Counted from the first letter of the stretch, positions 1 to 6,801 are shown. The stretch: DNA of 64,000 nt from Lysobacter enzymogenes (GCF_900106525.1 NZ_FNOG01000006.1:1-64000); one strand, 5' to 3'. Notes: generated from the letters alone by a model not told the origin. A program made the numbers and translations.

Positions 1-12
1 CGGCCCCGGCGC

Positions 13-390
13 TCACAGAGCCACCCGCGCACGGCCGCGCTGGAACAGGTCGCCGATGGCCTCGGCGGTGCGGACCTTCCGGTAGCCGGTCTCGTCGCCC
101 ACGTCGCGCTTGGCGAAGCGGAGGAGGACAGCGGTCACCAGCGCGTTCTCGCGAGTCTCCAGCGCATGACGATCAGCCGGACGCCCCGTCATGAACGCCT
201 TGACCCGCAGCGCCATCAGCTCGTCAGTGTGGTCGCAGTCGACCTCGTTGATGGCCCGCTCGATCGCGTCCGGGCACTTCTCCAGCTCCGAGACCCGAGC
301 CGAGACGGCCTCGCTGTAGCGGTCCCAGCGCTCGCCCTCGGCGTCGTGCTGGCTGTCGTACTGACGTTGCGCTTGGTGGTAGGAAGCCAT
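13..390 (-). CDS. Phage left-operon protein, function unknown
   Basis: A 125-residue, mostly helical, charged protein with no motif I recognise. It is the last visible gene of a leftward operon of three small genes. Its ATG follows the stop of the upstream gene with the pattern TGAGCCATG, and a GAGG ribosome-binding sequence lies inside the end of that gene, so translation is probably coupled. The operon is driven from a repressor-controlled promoter near 850. By position it corresponds to the early-left operon of lambdoid phages, where recombination or host-takeover genes usually sit, but nothing in the sequence gives a function. The operon probably continues left of the window. Confidence 0.55.
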   Translation of the reverse strand: MASYHQAQRQYDSQHDAEGERWDRYSEAVSARVSELEKCPDAIERAINEVDCDHTDELMALRVKAFMTGRPADRHALETRENALVTAVLLRFAKRDVGDETGYRKVRTAEAIGDLFQRGRARVAL

Positions 391-393
391 GGC

Positions 394-570
394 TCAGACC
401 TCCACGATGCCGAACCGCAGCGCCAACAGCTGGCGACGGTCGTCGTTGGTCATGCGGTTGCCGTAGTAGTTGCCGCGGATCGCGCTCTGCGCGCGGATTG
501 CGGTCTCTCGGTCGATCTGGCCAGCGCTCAGCGCCAGGCCGATCAGAGCGGAAGCGGCGGAGACGGTCAT
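394..570 (-). CDS. Small phage left-operon protein
   Basis: A 58-residue reading frame beginning MTVSAASALIGLALSAG and ending RRQLLALRFGIVEV. It is supported mainly by context: ATG 4 nt after the stop of the preceding gene (TGAGCCATG), a GAGG Shine-Dalgarno just before that stop, and the same spacing to the next gene. The three frames fill the operon with no gaps, as expected of a real phage transcript. Function unknown. Residues 1-20 are alanine-rich and could form a helix, but this is not a clear membrane segment. Confidence 0.5.
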   Translation of the reverse strand: MTVSAASALIGLALSAGQIDRETAIRAQSAIRGNYYGNRMTNDDRRQLLALRFGIVEV

Positions 571-573
571 GGC

Positions 574-777
574 TCAGGCCTCCGAACCGTCGGAGTTGAT
601 CGCGACCGGGAAGGTGCCCCAGTCCTGCTCTTCCATGCGGAAGCACGGGCCGGAGATGGCCTCGACGACCGCCTGCAATTGAGGGGTCACGTATTCGCCG
701 CGATGCACTTCCCGGCGGCAGAACTCGATCAGAACCGCCAGCTGTTCCGGAGTCGCTTCGAAAGTCTGGGTTGCCAT
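574..777 (-). CDS. Small phage left-operon protein, first gene
   Basis: A 67-residue acidic protein starting MATQTFEATPEQLAVL. An in-frame TTG lies at 804, but the ATG at 777 is preferred because GGGG/AAGGA lies directly upstream and the region before it is promoter/operator DNA. It is the first gene after the leftward promoter at 824-851. No domain recognised; function unknown. Confidence 0.5.
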   Translation of the reverse strand: MATQTFEATPEQLAVLIEFCRREVHRGEYVTPQLQAVVEAISGPCFRMEEQDWGTFPVAINSDGSEA

Positions 778-805
778 GTCCTTGCCCCGTGGTTGCCGGC
801 TCAAG

Positions 806-865
806 TAGCCGTTTATGGCTAGTACGATACGGCAAAAAACGGCCCTGTCAAGCCGTTTATGGCTA
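806..865 (-). promoter_or_regulatory. Leftward early promoter with two repressor operators (PL/OL)
   Basis: On the minus strand a TTGACA -35 (846-851) and a TATCGT -10 (824-829) are separated by 16 nt. Two copies of a 16-bp palindrome bracket them: TAGCCGTTTATGGCTA (806-821) just downstream of the -10, and AAGCCGTTTATGGCTA (850-865) overlapping the -35. The same palindrome recurs twice at the rightward promoter (1643-1681). This is the expected layout of a lambdoid PL/OL, with repressor binding occluding polymerase. Which protein binds is inferred from position. Confidence 0.75.
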
Positions 866-892
866 GTCCAATGAACATTTTTATGAATAGGG

Positions 893-1102
893 CTATTCGC
901 CCCGGCGAGGTCTTCCAGGGGGTACGCCTGATTTCCGCAGTTGGTGCGCGGCAGCGCGTGGACGGAAGGGGATGACGTTGCCGCCAGGCCCGAGGATTAG
1001 TTCGCGTTGTACTGGTGCTTGAGGGGTGTCAGCCAACCCCTCGATCCTCGCCGCCAAGCGGACTGCTAGTGCCCAAAGTTTGCCATCAGACCACTCGTCC
1101 AT
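893..1102 (-). CDS. Small phage protein downstream of the repressor
   Basis: A 69-residue protein starting MDEWSDGKLWALAVRLAARIEG. The ATG at 1102 is chosen over 1111 because GAGGG then sits about 9 nt upstream. It overlaps the 3' end of the repressor gene by 17 nt, so the two are probably co-transcribed and coupled. No known domain. It could be a small immunity-region accessory protein, but that is only position. It ends just before the OL operators. Confidence 0.5.
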   Translation of the reverse strand: MDEWSDGKLWALAVRLAARIEGLADTPQAPVQRELILGPGGNVIPFRPRAAAHQLRKSGVPPGRPRRGE

Positions 1103-1619
1103 CGTCGTCATCCCTCGATCTCAGCCACTCGGCTAGCTGCTCTGATGCATCCTCCAGATCGAAATCGGAGGGCCGCAGCGACACGATGTCGTAGGCCTGA
1201 GCGAGGGCGGTTCCGTCAGCTGAAACGTCGACCCGTCCACGCAGAATCCGTGACACAAACGACAGTAAGCGCATCGCGTGGCTGAGGGTTACAGGGTCTG
1301 GTCGCCCAAGTTGCGACGCTGGATGAGACTGCAACAGCTGTGCTGATGGGAGGCCAAGTGCTTCGGCCATTCGCTGATCAGCAGCTGTCAGAACACGGCC
1401 CTTGACGAGGTAGTCCACAGAAACGGTATAGGCATCTGCGATCCGCTCGACGTTGTCGACGCTGGGGTTAACCTCGCCGCGGATGATTCGGCCGATCGTC
1501 GCCTGAGGGACGCCTGATTTTTGCTCGAGCGCCGTCTGCGTTCCCAGGTCGGCCGAGACTTTCATAAGGGCATCAATTCGGCGCCCGATATCGGGCCTGG
1601 GGGACTTGGGTTTAGCCAT
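1086..1619 (-). CDS. Prophage repressor, Cro/CI-type helix-turn-helix
   Basis: About 177 residues starting MAKPKSPRPDIG. An XRE-type HTH spans roughly residues 20-70 (TALEQKSGVPQATIGRIIRG is the helix-turn-helix core). The remaining C-terminal part carries no recognisable S24/LexA peptidase motif, so RecA-mediated self-cleavage is not evident and induction may work differently. An upstream in-frame ATG at 1649 lies inside an operator copy and is unlikely to be the start. The gene is divergent from the Cro-like gene at 1714, with TAGCC-N6-GGCTA operators between them and at the leftward promoter, which fits a lysogeny repressor. Confidence 0.8.
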   Translation of the reverse strand: MAKPKSPRPDIGRRIDALMKVSADLGTQTALEQKSGVPQATIGRIIRGEVNPSVDNVERIADAYTVSVDYLVKGRVLTAADQRMAEALGLPSAQLLQSHPASQLGRPDPVTLSHAMRLLSFVSRILRGRVDVSADGTALAQAYDIVSLRPSDFDLEDASEQLAEWLRSRDDDDGRVV

Positions 1620-1621
1620 GG

Positions 1622-1639
1622 GCGAATGGTTGCATTCGC
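1622..1639. promoter_or_regulatory. Inverted repeat GCGAAT-N6-ATTCGC in the repressor leader
   Basis: A perfect 6+6 inverted repeat between the repressor start codon and the rightward operators. It is different from the TAGCC-type operators. It could be a second binding site, for example for the Cro-like protein, or a hairpin in the repressor mRNA leader. Only the symmetry is seen; the role is inferred. Confidence 0.35.
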
Positions 1640-1642
1640 GGA

Positions 1643-1685
1643 TAGCCATAAGAGGCTTGCACTAATAGCCATAAACGGCTAATGT
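1643..1685 (+). promoter_or_regulatory. Rightward early promoter with two operators (PR/OR)
   Basis: A TTGCAC -35 (1657-1662) and TAATGT -10 (1680-1685) are spaced by 17 nt. Operator copies TAGCCATAAGAGGCTT (1643-1658) and TAGCCATAAACGGCTA (1666-1681) overlap the -35 and fill the spacer, with centres 23 bp apart (about two helical turns, suited to cooperative dimers). The promoter would transcribe the Cro-like gene at 1714 and the early-right genes. It matches the organisation at 806-865. Confidence 0.75.
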
Positions 1686-1713
1686 CGGTCGGGACACTCA
1701 AGGAGGCTGGCCA

Positions 1714-1938
1714 ATGCCATCCCGTAAGCCCGAGCCGATGCTCGATTACATTCGCCGCCGCCTGACTGAGCTTAAGGGGCAGTGGCCAGAGATCAGTCGT
1801 CGTGCCGAAGTCCCCTATTTCACGTTGTCCAAGCTGCATTCCGGTGCGGTGAAGAACCCCCGGGTCGAAACCTGTCAGGCGCTGCACGACGCCTTGCGTG
1901 CCATGGAGAAACAGCCCCCCAAGGGCGAGGCGGCGTGA
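1714..1938 (+). CDS. Cro-like small helix-turn-helix regulator
   Basis: A 74-residue protein with AAGGAGG about 8 nt before its ATG. Residues about 24-60 (ISRRAEVPYFTLSKLHSG and following) look like a lambda-repressor-type HTH, with no effector domain. It is the first gene after the operator-controlled rightward promoter and divergent from the repressor, so it takes the place of Cro in the switch. The role is inferred from position and size. Confidence 0.65.
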   Translation: MPSRKPEPMLDYIRRRLTELKGQWPEISRRAEVPYFTLSKLHSGAVKNPRVETCQALHDALRAMEKQPPKGEAA

Positions 1939-1939
1939 G

Positions 1940-2242
1940 GTGGACGCCTTTGGCCAGGGCCCTTGGGGCGAAGAACACGAGCGAATGCTCGCCGATGCCG
2001 CCGAGCGGGCAAAGAAACTCGACCAAATCAGCCCGCTGTTGGCGTACCTGCTCCTGAAGCGGGCTTCGGGAAAAATGCCAGCCATCTTGCTGCCGCCTCG
2101 GCCATCGCCGTTTGCATCTGGCGAGTCGTTGCTGGCGGCAATCCAATTGCAAACGCGTCGTTGCTCAGTGCTGCTTCTGACTCCGGTAGCAGCACTTGGA
2201 AGGCTGCTTTCACGGATTCTGGGCTGGGGTGCGTCGCGATGA
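1940..2242 (+). CDS. Doubtful reading frame after the Cro-like gene
   Basis: A GTG-started frame of about 100 residues. Its first half (GEEHERMLADAAERAKKL and following) reads like a genuine helical protein. Its second half lies antisense to the gene at 2028-2333 and looks like a shadow translation. It starts 1 nt after the preceding stop. It may be the remnant of a gene fused to unrelated DNA by a deletion. Low confidence. Confidence 0.2.
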   Translation: MDAFGQGPWGEEHERMLADAAERAKKLDQISPLLAYLLLKRASGKMPAILLPPRPSPFASGESLLAAIQLQTRRCSVLLLTPVAALGRLLSRILGWGASR

Positions 2243-2333
2243 GCGCCCTGATCATCAAGTCCCTGACGTGCCCGACTGTCGTCATGTCCATGACGATGGC
2301 TTCCAGTGCCGCTACGCGCTTCTCCAGTTCCAT
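2028..2333 (-). CDS. Helical protein of unknown function, reversed in the early-right region
   Basis: A 101-residue protein starting MELEKRVAALEAIVMDM, with an N-terminal coiled-coil-like stretch and GGAG 6 nt before the ATG. It runs against the surrounding early-right genes, together with the frame at 2416-2598, so the two form a separately expressed cassette. No domain recognised. Cargo (moron) genes in phages are often inserted in this reversed way. Confidence 0.5.
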   Translation of the reverse strand: MELEKRVAALEAIVMDMTTVGHVRDLMIRALIATHPSPESVKAAFQVLLPESEAALSNDAFAIGLPPATTRQMQTAMAEAAARWLAFFPKPASGAGTPTAG

Positions 2334-2415
2334 GACGGTCTCCGGTGTAGGTGAGGGTGGGTCGCACCCCCAAGCCTACGCCGGAGCCCGTCGCCATTTC
2401 TCGGCTGGCGCGCAC

Positions 2416-2598
2416 TCAGCGGCCTCGCCGACTGGCCCACGGGAATACCACGACCTGCGCAACGCGTCCTTTGGGCGCCGGCGCGGGGCAGGGCAGGCGT
2501 CGAATCCGCACGCCGTCCTCGCGTCGCGTCACAGCGAACGCATTGCCGCACACGCGCTTCAACTCCGTCACCGGCTCGACCTTTCCTGACTTCTTCAC
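2416..2598 (-). CDS. Small basic protein, reversed cassette
   Basis: A 60-residue basic protein with GTG start at 2598, chosen because AAGGAACG lies about 8 nt upstream. The sequence starts VKKSGKVEPVTELKRVCGNA. It precedes the 2028-2333 gene on the same strand. Function unknown; a small DNA- or RNA-binding protein is possible from its charge but not shown. Confidence 0.4.
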   Translation of the reverse strand: MKKSGKVEPVTELKRVCGNAFAVTRREDGVRIRRLPCPAPAPKGRVAQVVVFPWASRRGR

Positions 2599-2677
2599 GG
2601 GGCTCGTTCCTTCGGGGTGAGCCCTTTTTATGGCCCACACAACAAAGTTGACGAAAGTTGACGAAGGTAGATCGGCG

Positions 2678-3028
2678 ATGACGTTCCTCCCGAACCGCAT
2701 TGAAGCGGTCCCGTCTGCAAAGCCCGCAAGCGACGACGTGCTGCGCCTATGCCGCGATGAGCGGGACGCGTTCCTGGTGTCGGTGCAGCTGTCTGGCCTG
2801 ACCTATCAGGAGATCGGCGCACGCATCGGCGTGTCGAAGCAGGGCGTTCACAAGTGGCGCGAACAGGGTGTCCCGCATCGCCGCACCCGCGCCTTCTGCA
2901 ACGCCACAGGGACGCTTCTGGTGATCCAGTTCCGGGAGCTGCAGAAGGCCCTGCGCGTCGCCCAAAACCGAGTTCGCGAAGCCGATCGCATCGGCTACAT
3001 CGCCTCAATGCAAGGGGCCGCGGCATGA
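2678..3028 (+). CDS. Phage regulatory protein with helix-turn-helix
   Basis: A 116-residue protein from MTFLPNRIEAVPS; an in-frame ATG at 2630 would add 16 residues, and the choice is not certain. The core (LTYQEIGARIGVSKQGVHKW) is a sigma-factor-like or transposase-like HTH. It opens the continuous early-right operon. A duplicated AAAGTTGACG just upstream (2645-2662) offers TTGACG -35 elements. It may control early genes or replication; no closer assignment is possible. Confidence 0.6.
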   Translation: MTFLPNRIEAVPSAKPASDDVLRLCRDERDAFLVSVQLSGLTYQEIGARIGVSKQGVHKWREQGVPHRRTRAFCNATGTLLVIQFRELQKALRVAQNRVREADRIGYIASMQGAAA

Positions 3029-3240
3029 GCGCGCTCAACACCCAGATCGGCGGCGACCACTACCGCGGCCGAGCCATCCAGCCAGTCCAGTACATCGAGG
3101 CAAACGCCTTGGGGTTTCTAGAGGGCTGCGTAATCAAGCGCCTGACCCGCCACGCCCGCCCGACGGGCAAGGGGCGTCAGGACATCGAGAAGGCTATCCA
3201 CGAGCTGCAGCTTTTGCTGGAGCTGAGGTATCCGGCATGA
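3025..3240 (+). CDS. DUF3310-like phage protein
   Basis: A 71-residue protein starting MSALNTQIGGDHYRG. The pattern GGDHY...IQPVQYIEANALGFLEGCVIKRLTRH...DIEKAIHEL matches the DUF3310 family, often seen in phage replication or nucleotide-metabolism neighbourhoods and probably related to MazG-like or HD-like folds. The ATG overlaps the preceding stop as ATGA, and AAGGGG lies upstream. The biochemical role of the family is not established to my knowledge. Confidence 0.7.
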   Translation: MSALNTQIGGDHYRGRAIQPVQYIEANALGFLEGCVIKRLTRHARPTGKGRQDIEKAIHELQLLLELRYPA

Positions 3241-3455
3241 CCCGCAACCTGACCGACGAAGAGATCCGTCTGATCCCGGACAACGTCCAGGAGGCGCGTA
3301 TCCGCTTGCTCAAAGCGACGATCCCCGCAGACCAGCGTGAGTTGTCCAGGCACCTCCGCGAGCGTCGACGTCGGGAGCGGGCGCACAAGCGTCGGCTAGC
3401 TCGTGAGGCTATTGCCCTCCTGGCTGCAGAAGCTCAGGGGGCCACATGCGCCTGA
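3237..3455 (+). CDS. Small basic phage protein
   Basis: A 72-residue, strongly charged protein with an arginine-rich central helix (HLRERRRRERAHKRRLAREA). It overlaps the DUF3310 gene by ATGA, so it is translated with it. It could bind nucleic acid; no family recognised. Confidence 0.45.
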   Translation: MTRNLTDEEIRLIPDNVQEARIRLLKATIPADQRELSRHLRERRRRERAHKRRLAREAIALLAAEAQGATCA

Positions 3456-3591
3456 TTTTGGCCCTTGTCCCGTCGCTAGGACGGATGGCGTGACCTCGTT
3501 ACAAGCCCCCTCACGTGCCGGTAGCTCCGGCGCGGACAGCCCGAACCTGGCGGGTTGGGGGTTCTTTCTTCCAGGGCACCAGGAGACGGAT

Positions 3592-4068
3592 ATGGCAATG
3601 AAGATTCAGGATTGGGTGATTCGTCGCTTCCCGCTGGAGAAGGCCGAGAGCCCAATTGAGGCACTGTTCTACGCCTCCTTCGTCTTGTTGCGACCTCATC
3701 TGAGGCTGCCCGACTCGCCGGTGGTGATCCTCGAGCCTCAGGCAGCGCTCGGCGCTTACCGGGCCGACTTCTTGTTCAAGATCAAGTCGCAAGCCGGCGA
3801 CGTCAAGCGCTTAGTCGTAGAGCTTGATGGCCACAACTTCCACGAAAAGACGAAAGAGCAGGCCAGCACGGACAAAGCCCGTGATCGATGGATGACGGGC
3901 CAGGGAATCGTCGTTCTGCGGTTCAGCGGGTCGGACGTTTGGAACAACCCCTTCGCATGCTGCCAGGAGGTGGCTGATCGCATCTACATGCTGCTCTACG
4001 GGGTCAGCAGGAAAGAGGCGGCCGCTCGCGCAGGATTTGAGGCCATCCGGCGAATTCTGGAAGAGTGA
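3592..4068 (+). CDS. DUF559/Vsr-like endonuclease-fold protein
   Basis: A 158-residue protein from MAMKIQDWVIRRF; AGGAG lies 7 nt upstream. The pattern SPIEALFYASF, then YRADFLFKI, then RLVVELDGHNFHEKT, and a late VVLRFSGSDVW follows the PD-(D/E)XK arrangement of DUF559 and very-short-patch-repair-like proteins: E near residue 25, D in YRADF, ExD in VVELDGH. It probably cuts or nicks DNA. Residues upstream in the same frame (3403-3591) lack protein-like composition. A 136-bp non-coding gap precedes it. Confidence 0.6.
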   Translation: MAMKIQDWVIRRFPLEKAESPIEALFYASFVLLRPHLRLPDSPVVILEPQAALGAYRADFLFKIKSQAGDVKRLVVELDGHNFHEKTKEQASTDKARDRWMTGQGIVVLRFSGSDVWNNPFACCQEVADRIYMLLYGVSRKEAAARAGFEAIRRILEE

Positions 4069-4901
4069 TGAACTACTACGAGCGCCACCTTGGAGACTAC
4101 GCGCGCGACACCGGGCACCTGTCGATGCTCGAGCACGGCGCCTACGGCCAGCTGATGGATCGCTACTACGCGACCGAGCAGGGCATCCCGGATGACCAGC
4201 GCTATCGCATCACGCGCGCCGCCTCCAAGGCCGAGCGCGCTGCAGTGGACTCGGTGCTCAAGGAGTTCTTCCGACTCGCAGAAGGCGTGTGGGTTCATGG
4301 TCGGATCGAGGCTGAGCTGACCAAGGCGACGGATCGCATCAATGCAGCTCGAGAGAATGGCAGGAAGGGCGGGAGGCCCAAGAAAGAAAACCCAGTGGGT
4401 TCTTCTCAGAAACCCGATGGGTTTTCGCTGGGTTATGAAAACGAAACCCAGAAAAAAGCTCACCAAGCACCAGACACCAGTATCTATCCAGTAGCTAACG
4501 CTACTGGCGCTGACGCGCCGCCGAACGGGCCTCCGTCTGACCCGATCTGGGGATCAGGCCTCGCCTTCCTGATCCGCAAGGGCATCCCCGAGAAACCTGC
4601 TCGAGGGCTGCTCGGCCAACTGCGCAAGGCTGCTGGTGACGTCGAGTGCGGGGCAATCCTCGCCGACGCCGAAGCGAAAGACATTTCGGACCCCGCGGCA
4701 TGGCTGATGAAGGCCGCCGCCAACGCGCGAACCAACCGCGGCCCACCCGGATCACCGGGAGGTAACCGTGCGCCCCAAAGCAAGACAGGACAGGCAATCC
4801 AAGCACTCGAGGAGATGAAACGTGGACTGGCTGGGAACGGAAATTCTGACGGGTTTTCAGAAGCTGCTCTGCCTGGGCCTCGATCGGCAGCCGGCTGGTG
4901 A
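4068..4901 (+). CDS. DUF1376 (YdaU-like) phage replication protein
   Basis: A 277-residue protein starting MNYYERHLGDYARDTGHLSM, which is the DUF1376/YdaU signature of lambdoid prophages (YxRHxGDYxxDTxHLS...HGAYxxLxDxYY). That domain covers residues 1-90. A basic linker (ARENGRKGGRPKKE) and a low-complexity middle follow. The C-terminal part (about 160-235) resembles the helical tail of replication-initiation proteins. It overlaps the preceding stop (TGATG). By family position it is probably involved in phage replication initiation with the following gene. Confidence 0.65.
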   Translation: MNYYERHLGDYARDTGHLSMLEHGAYGQLMDRYYATEQGIPDDQRYRITRAASKAERAAVDSVLKEFFRLAEGVWVHGRIEAELTKATDRINAARENGRKGGRPKKENPVGSSQKPDGFSLGYENETQKKAHQAPDTSIYPVANATGADAPPNGPPSDPIWGSGLAFLIRKGIPEKPARGLLGQLRKAAGDVECGAILADAEAKDISDPAAWLMKAAANARTNRGPPGSPGGNRAPQSKTGQAIQALEEMKRGLAGNGNSDGFSEAALPGPRSAAGW

Positions 4902-5265
4902 GGTCATCCCGGGAACTGTGCGGGCTTGGCTCGAGGCGCTGACGACCGGCCGCGTCTGGGACCAGGAGCGCGATACGGCGCGGATCCGGCAGGCATTCGT
5001 GCTGCTGGCTCAGACCCAGCGCACCTGGCCGGCGCCGCGGGACTTCCTAGACGCACTGCCTCCCTCGCCGATGCCGGTGCTCAGGCTGGCTCGCCCGGCC
5101 TCCAACCCCGAGGTGGCCAAGAAGGCCTTGGCCGAGATCGGGCGGATGGTTGGGTCGAGTGGCCCGGCTGAGCCTAAGGCGCCTCGGCAACGTCAGCCCG
5201 AGGCCATCCCGCTCTCCCAGGTCCAAGCCGAGCTCGAGCGCCACTACCGAGGCGACAAGTCATGA
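4822..5265 (+). CDS. Phage protein next to the replication gene
   Basis: A 147-residue protein with GTG start and GAGGAG 8 nt upstream, overlapping the 3' end of the DUF1376 gene by 80 nt in another frame. Residues 1-70 (FQKLLCLGLDRQPAGEVI...TGRVWDQERDTARIRQAF) form a helical domain. It occupies the place of lambda P-type helicase loaders, but I see no ATPase motif, so that role is only positional. Confidence 0.5.
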   Translation: MDWLGTEILTGFQKLLCLGLDRQPAGEVIPGTVRAWLEALTTGRVWDQERDTARIRQAFVLLAQTQRTWPAPRDFLDALPPSPMPVLRLARPASNPEVAKKALAEIGRMVGSSGPAEPKAPRQRQPEAIPLSQVQAELERHYRGDKS

Positions 5266-5456
5266 CCGCGGGCTGGAACGCGATCCCGCTGCCGAGCCCC
5301 TGGCGAGTCCGCCAGCTCCCACTGGGCGAGCGCCGATCCCGCCAGATCAGAGCCCTGTATGCGGAGCGCTGCAGCCCCGCCGAAATCGCTGCGCACTTGC
5401 AGATCGGGGTCGACGAGGTCCGTCGAACTCTGCATCGGCCAGGGCGTGAGCACTAA
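5262..5456 (+). CDS. Small helix-turn-helix-like phage protein
   Basis: A 64-residue protein that overlaps the previous stop (ATGA). The segment AEIAAHLQIGVDEVRRTLH resembles a short HTH as in sigma-region-4-like or Trp-repressor-like proteins. Function unknown. Confidence 0.45.
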   Translation: MTAGWNAIPLPSPWRVRQLPLGERRSRQIRALYAERCSPAEIAAHLQIGVDEVRRTLHRPGREH

Positions 5457-5509
5457 CCAATCCGCCGGCATCGCGCGCGCGCGAACGGCACCGACCGGAG
5501 CAACAACCG

Positions 5510-5827
5510 ATGAGCGATCCGACTGACTTCCGTACCCGTATCGCGAACCTGATGGGCGAACTGGAGATCGAGCTAGCCTCGGTCGATCCCAGTGAAATGG
5601 TGGCACGCAAGAAGCTGCTCGATGAGGTCGTCAGCCGTCTCGCCAATGTTTGGTGGGGCTCTGAGCGTCCGCAGCCGTCAGGAAACGCCGCTACGCCGGC
5701 CGCGAGCCGGTCCTGGCGCGACGCCTACGAGGGCGCGCGCGAGGACTTGCTCGACTGGAAAGACCGAGCGCTACGCGCTGAGGCTGCGTTGCAGGCGCGC
5801 GGGACCGTTCTGGGGCGGGACATTTAA
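5510..5827 (+). CDS. Helical phage protein, unknown
   Basis: A 105-residue protein starting MSDPTDFRTRIANLMGELE, all helical in composition with a coiled-coil-like C-terminus (LLDWKDRALRAEAALQ). No domain recognised. It lies in the early-right operon. Confidence 0.45.
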   Translation: MSDPTDFRTRIANLMGELEIELASVDPSEMVARKKLLDEVVSRLANVWWGSERPQPSGNAATPAASRSWRDAYEGAREDLLDWKDRALRAEAALQARGTVLGRDI

Positions 5828-5850
5828 ACGAGCGGCACGAGGAGAGATCG

Positions 5851-6018
5851 ATGGCTGAGCGCGAACAACGACAGCTGCCGCCGAATTGGCCATTCGCGAC
5901 GGCTGAGGAGCTTGCGGCACACCGCGACCTGCAGCAACGCGGCTATGCGCTCCTGCGTCAGGCTCACGAGCGGTTCTCGGATGCCCATGAGCGGCGACGC
6001 GAGGCGGCCAAGCAGTGA
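5851..6018 (+). CDS. Small charged phage protein
   Basis: A 55-residue frame from MAEREQRQLPPNWPFAT to REAAKQ. It is supported by GAGGAG about 8 nt upstream and by a TGATG stop/start overlap with the nuclease gene that follows. It is too short for domain assignment; function unknown. Confidence 0.5.
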   Translation: MAEREQRQLPPNWPFATAEELAAHRDLQQRGYALLRQAHERFSDAHERRREAAKQ

Positions 6019-6317
6019 TGCGGCCCAAGGCCCGCAAGGACGCCAACCACGCGAGGATCGCGCGGCACTTCGAAGCGCTGGGCTGCAGCGTTGTCGAGCT
6101 GCCGCACGCCGGCGTCGCCGGCTTCCCTGACCTGGTCGTGGGCTGCATCGGGCTCAATCGCCTGGTCGAGATCAAGAACCCCGAGACCGCCTACGGCCGC
6201 GCCGGCCTCAACCCCAACCAGCAGGCCTTCAACCGCGACTGGCGAGGCGAGCCCATGTTCGCCGTGTGCAGCGAGGACGAGGCTACGGCGCTGGTGCAGA
6301 ACTGGAGAAGGCCATGA
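6018..6317 (+). CDS. VRR-NUC/Holliday-resolvase-like nuclease
   Basis: A 99-residue protein starting MRPKARKDANHARI. The order E/H-rich N-helix, then GVAGFPDLVVGCIGLNRLVEIKNP, then LNPNQQAFNRDW gives the PD-(D/E)XK pattern PD...EIK with a following QxxF motif. This is typical of the small VRR-NUC phage nucleases that cut branched DNA. It probably resolves replication or recombination intermediates. The start is the ATG overlapping the previous stop. Confidence 0.65.
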   Translation: MRPKARKDANHARIARHFEALGCSVVELPHAGVAGFPDLVVGCIGLNRLVEIKNPETAYGRAGLNPNQQAFNRDWRGEPMFAVCSEDEATALVQNWRRP

Positions 6318-6448
6318 GTGAATCAAAGGCTGTGCTTATCGCCGTCCTGCTGTCGCCAGTTAGCGTGGCGTCGCTGCTATTCGGATTCTGGCTTGGCGGC
6401 CTTCGACTTGGCAGATTTCTTGACAAGCGGAGAGGCGGCAAGAAGTGA
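6314..6448 (+). CDS. Small single-span membrane protein
   Basis: A 44-residue protein, MSESKAVLIAVLLSPVSVAS followed by a hydrophobic run and a basic tail (LGRFLDKRRGGKK). The composition predicts one transmembrane helix with the C-terminus inside. ATGA overlap with the nuclease gene and GTGA overlap with the next one support translation. Function unknown; an early membrane protein of phage takeover or exclusion is possible. Confidence 0.45.
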   Translation: MSESKAVLIAVLLSPVSVASLLFGFWLGGLRLGRFLDKRRGGKK

Positions 6449-6801
6449 AGCGAGGCCGATCAACCGGCGCACCGACCAAGGCTCAGGTCGAGCGCTTCGA
6501 GATGATTCGGGAGTGCGGCTGCGTGGCCTGCCTGATCTACGGCCTAGAGACCTACCCAGAGATTCACCACCTCACCGTCGGCGGTCGCCACGGCCAGAAG
6601 CGGCGTGGGCACGACTTCACCATCGGGCTCTGTTCCTGGCACCACCGCGGCGATCCGGGCTTCAGCACCCGCGACCTGTGCGAGCTCGCCTACGGCCCCA
6701 GCTACGCCCTACAACCCAAGCGATTCCGCGAAACCTTCGGCCAAGACGACGAACTCCTGGCCTACCAAAACAGGCTCATCGGCCAAAGCGAGGCAGCATG
6801 A
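6445..6801 (+). CDS. Ref-family (P1 Ref-like) HNH-type nuclease
   Basis: A 118-residue protein, GTG start overlapping the previous stop. The features CGCVACLIYG, EIHHLTVGGR, and TIGLCSWHHRGDPGF are the cysteine/histidine motif set of Ref-like proteins, and the ending FRETFG...LLAYQN also fits. In phage P1, Ref is a RecA-dependent nuclease that enhances recombination. Here it sits with another nuclease just before the late regulator, a frequent arrangement in lambdoid phages. Substrate not determinable from sequence. Confidence 0.7.
   Translation: MKRGRSTGAPTKAQVERFEMIRECGCVACLIYGLETYPEIHHLTVGGRHGQKRRGHDFTIGLCSWHHRGDPGFSTRDLCELAYGPSYALQPKRFRETFGQDDELLAYQNRLIGQSEAA

Noticed and set aside
166-822. 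Long plus-strand open frame over the left-operon genes
   Set aside because: It is antisense to three tightly spaced minus-strand genes with good ribosome-binding sites; its composition is that of a GC-rich shadow frame.
885-898. Fifth repressor operator
   Set aside because: GAATAGGGCTATTC is palindromic but does not match the TAGCC-N6-GGCTA consensus and lies at the end of a coding region.
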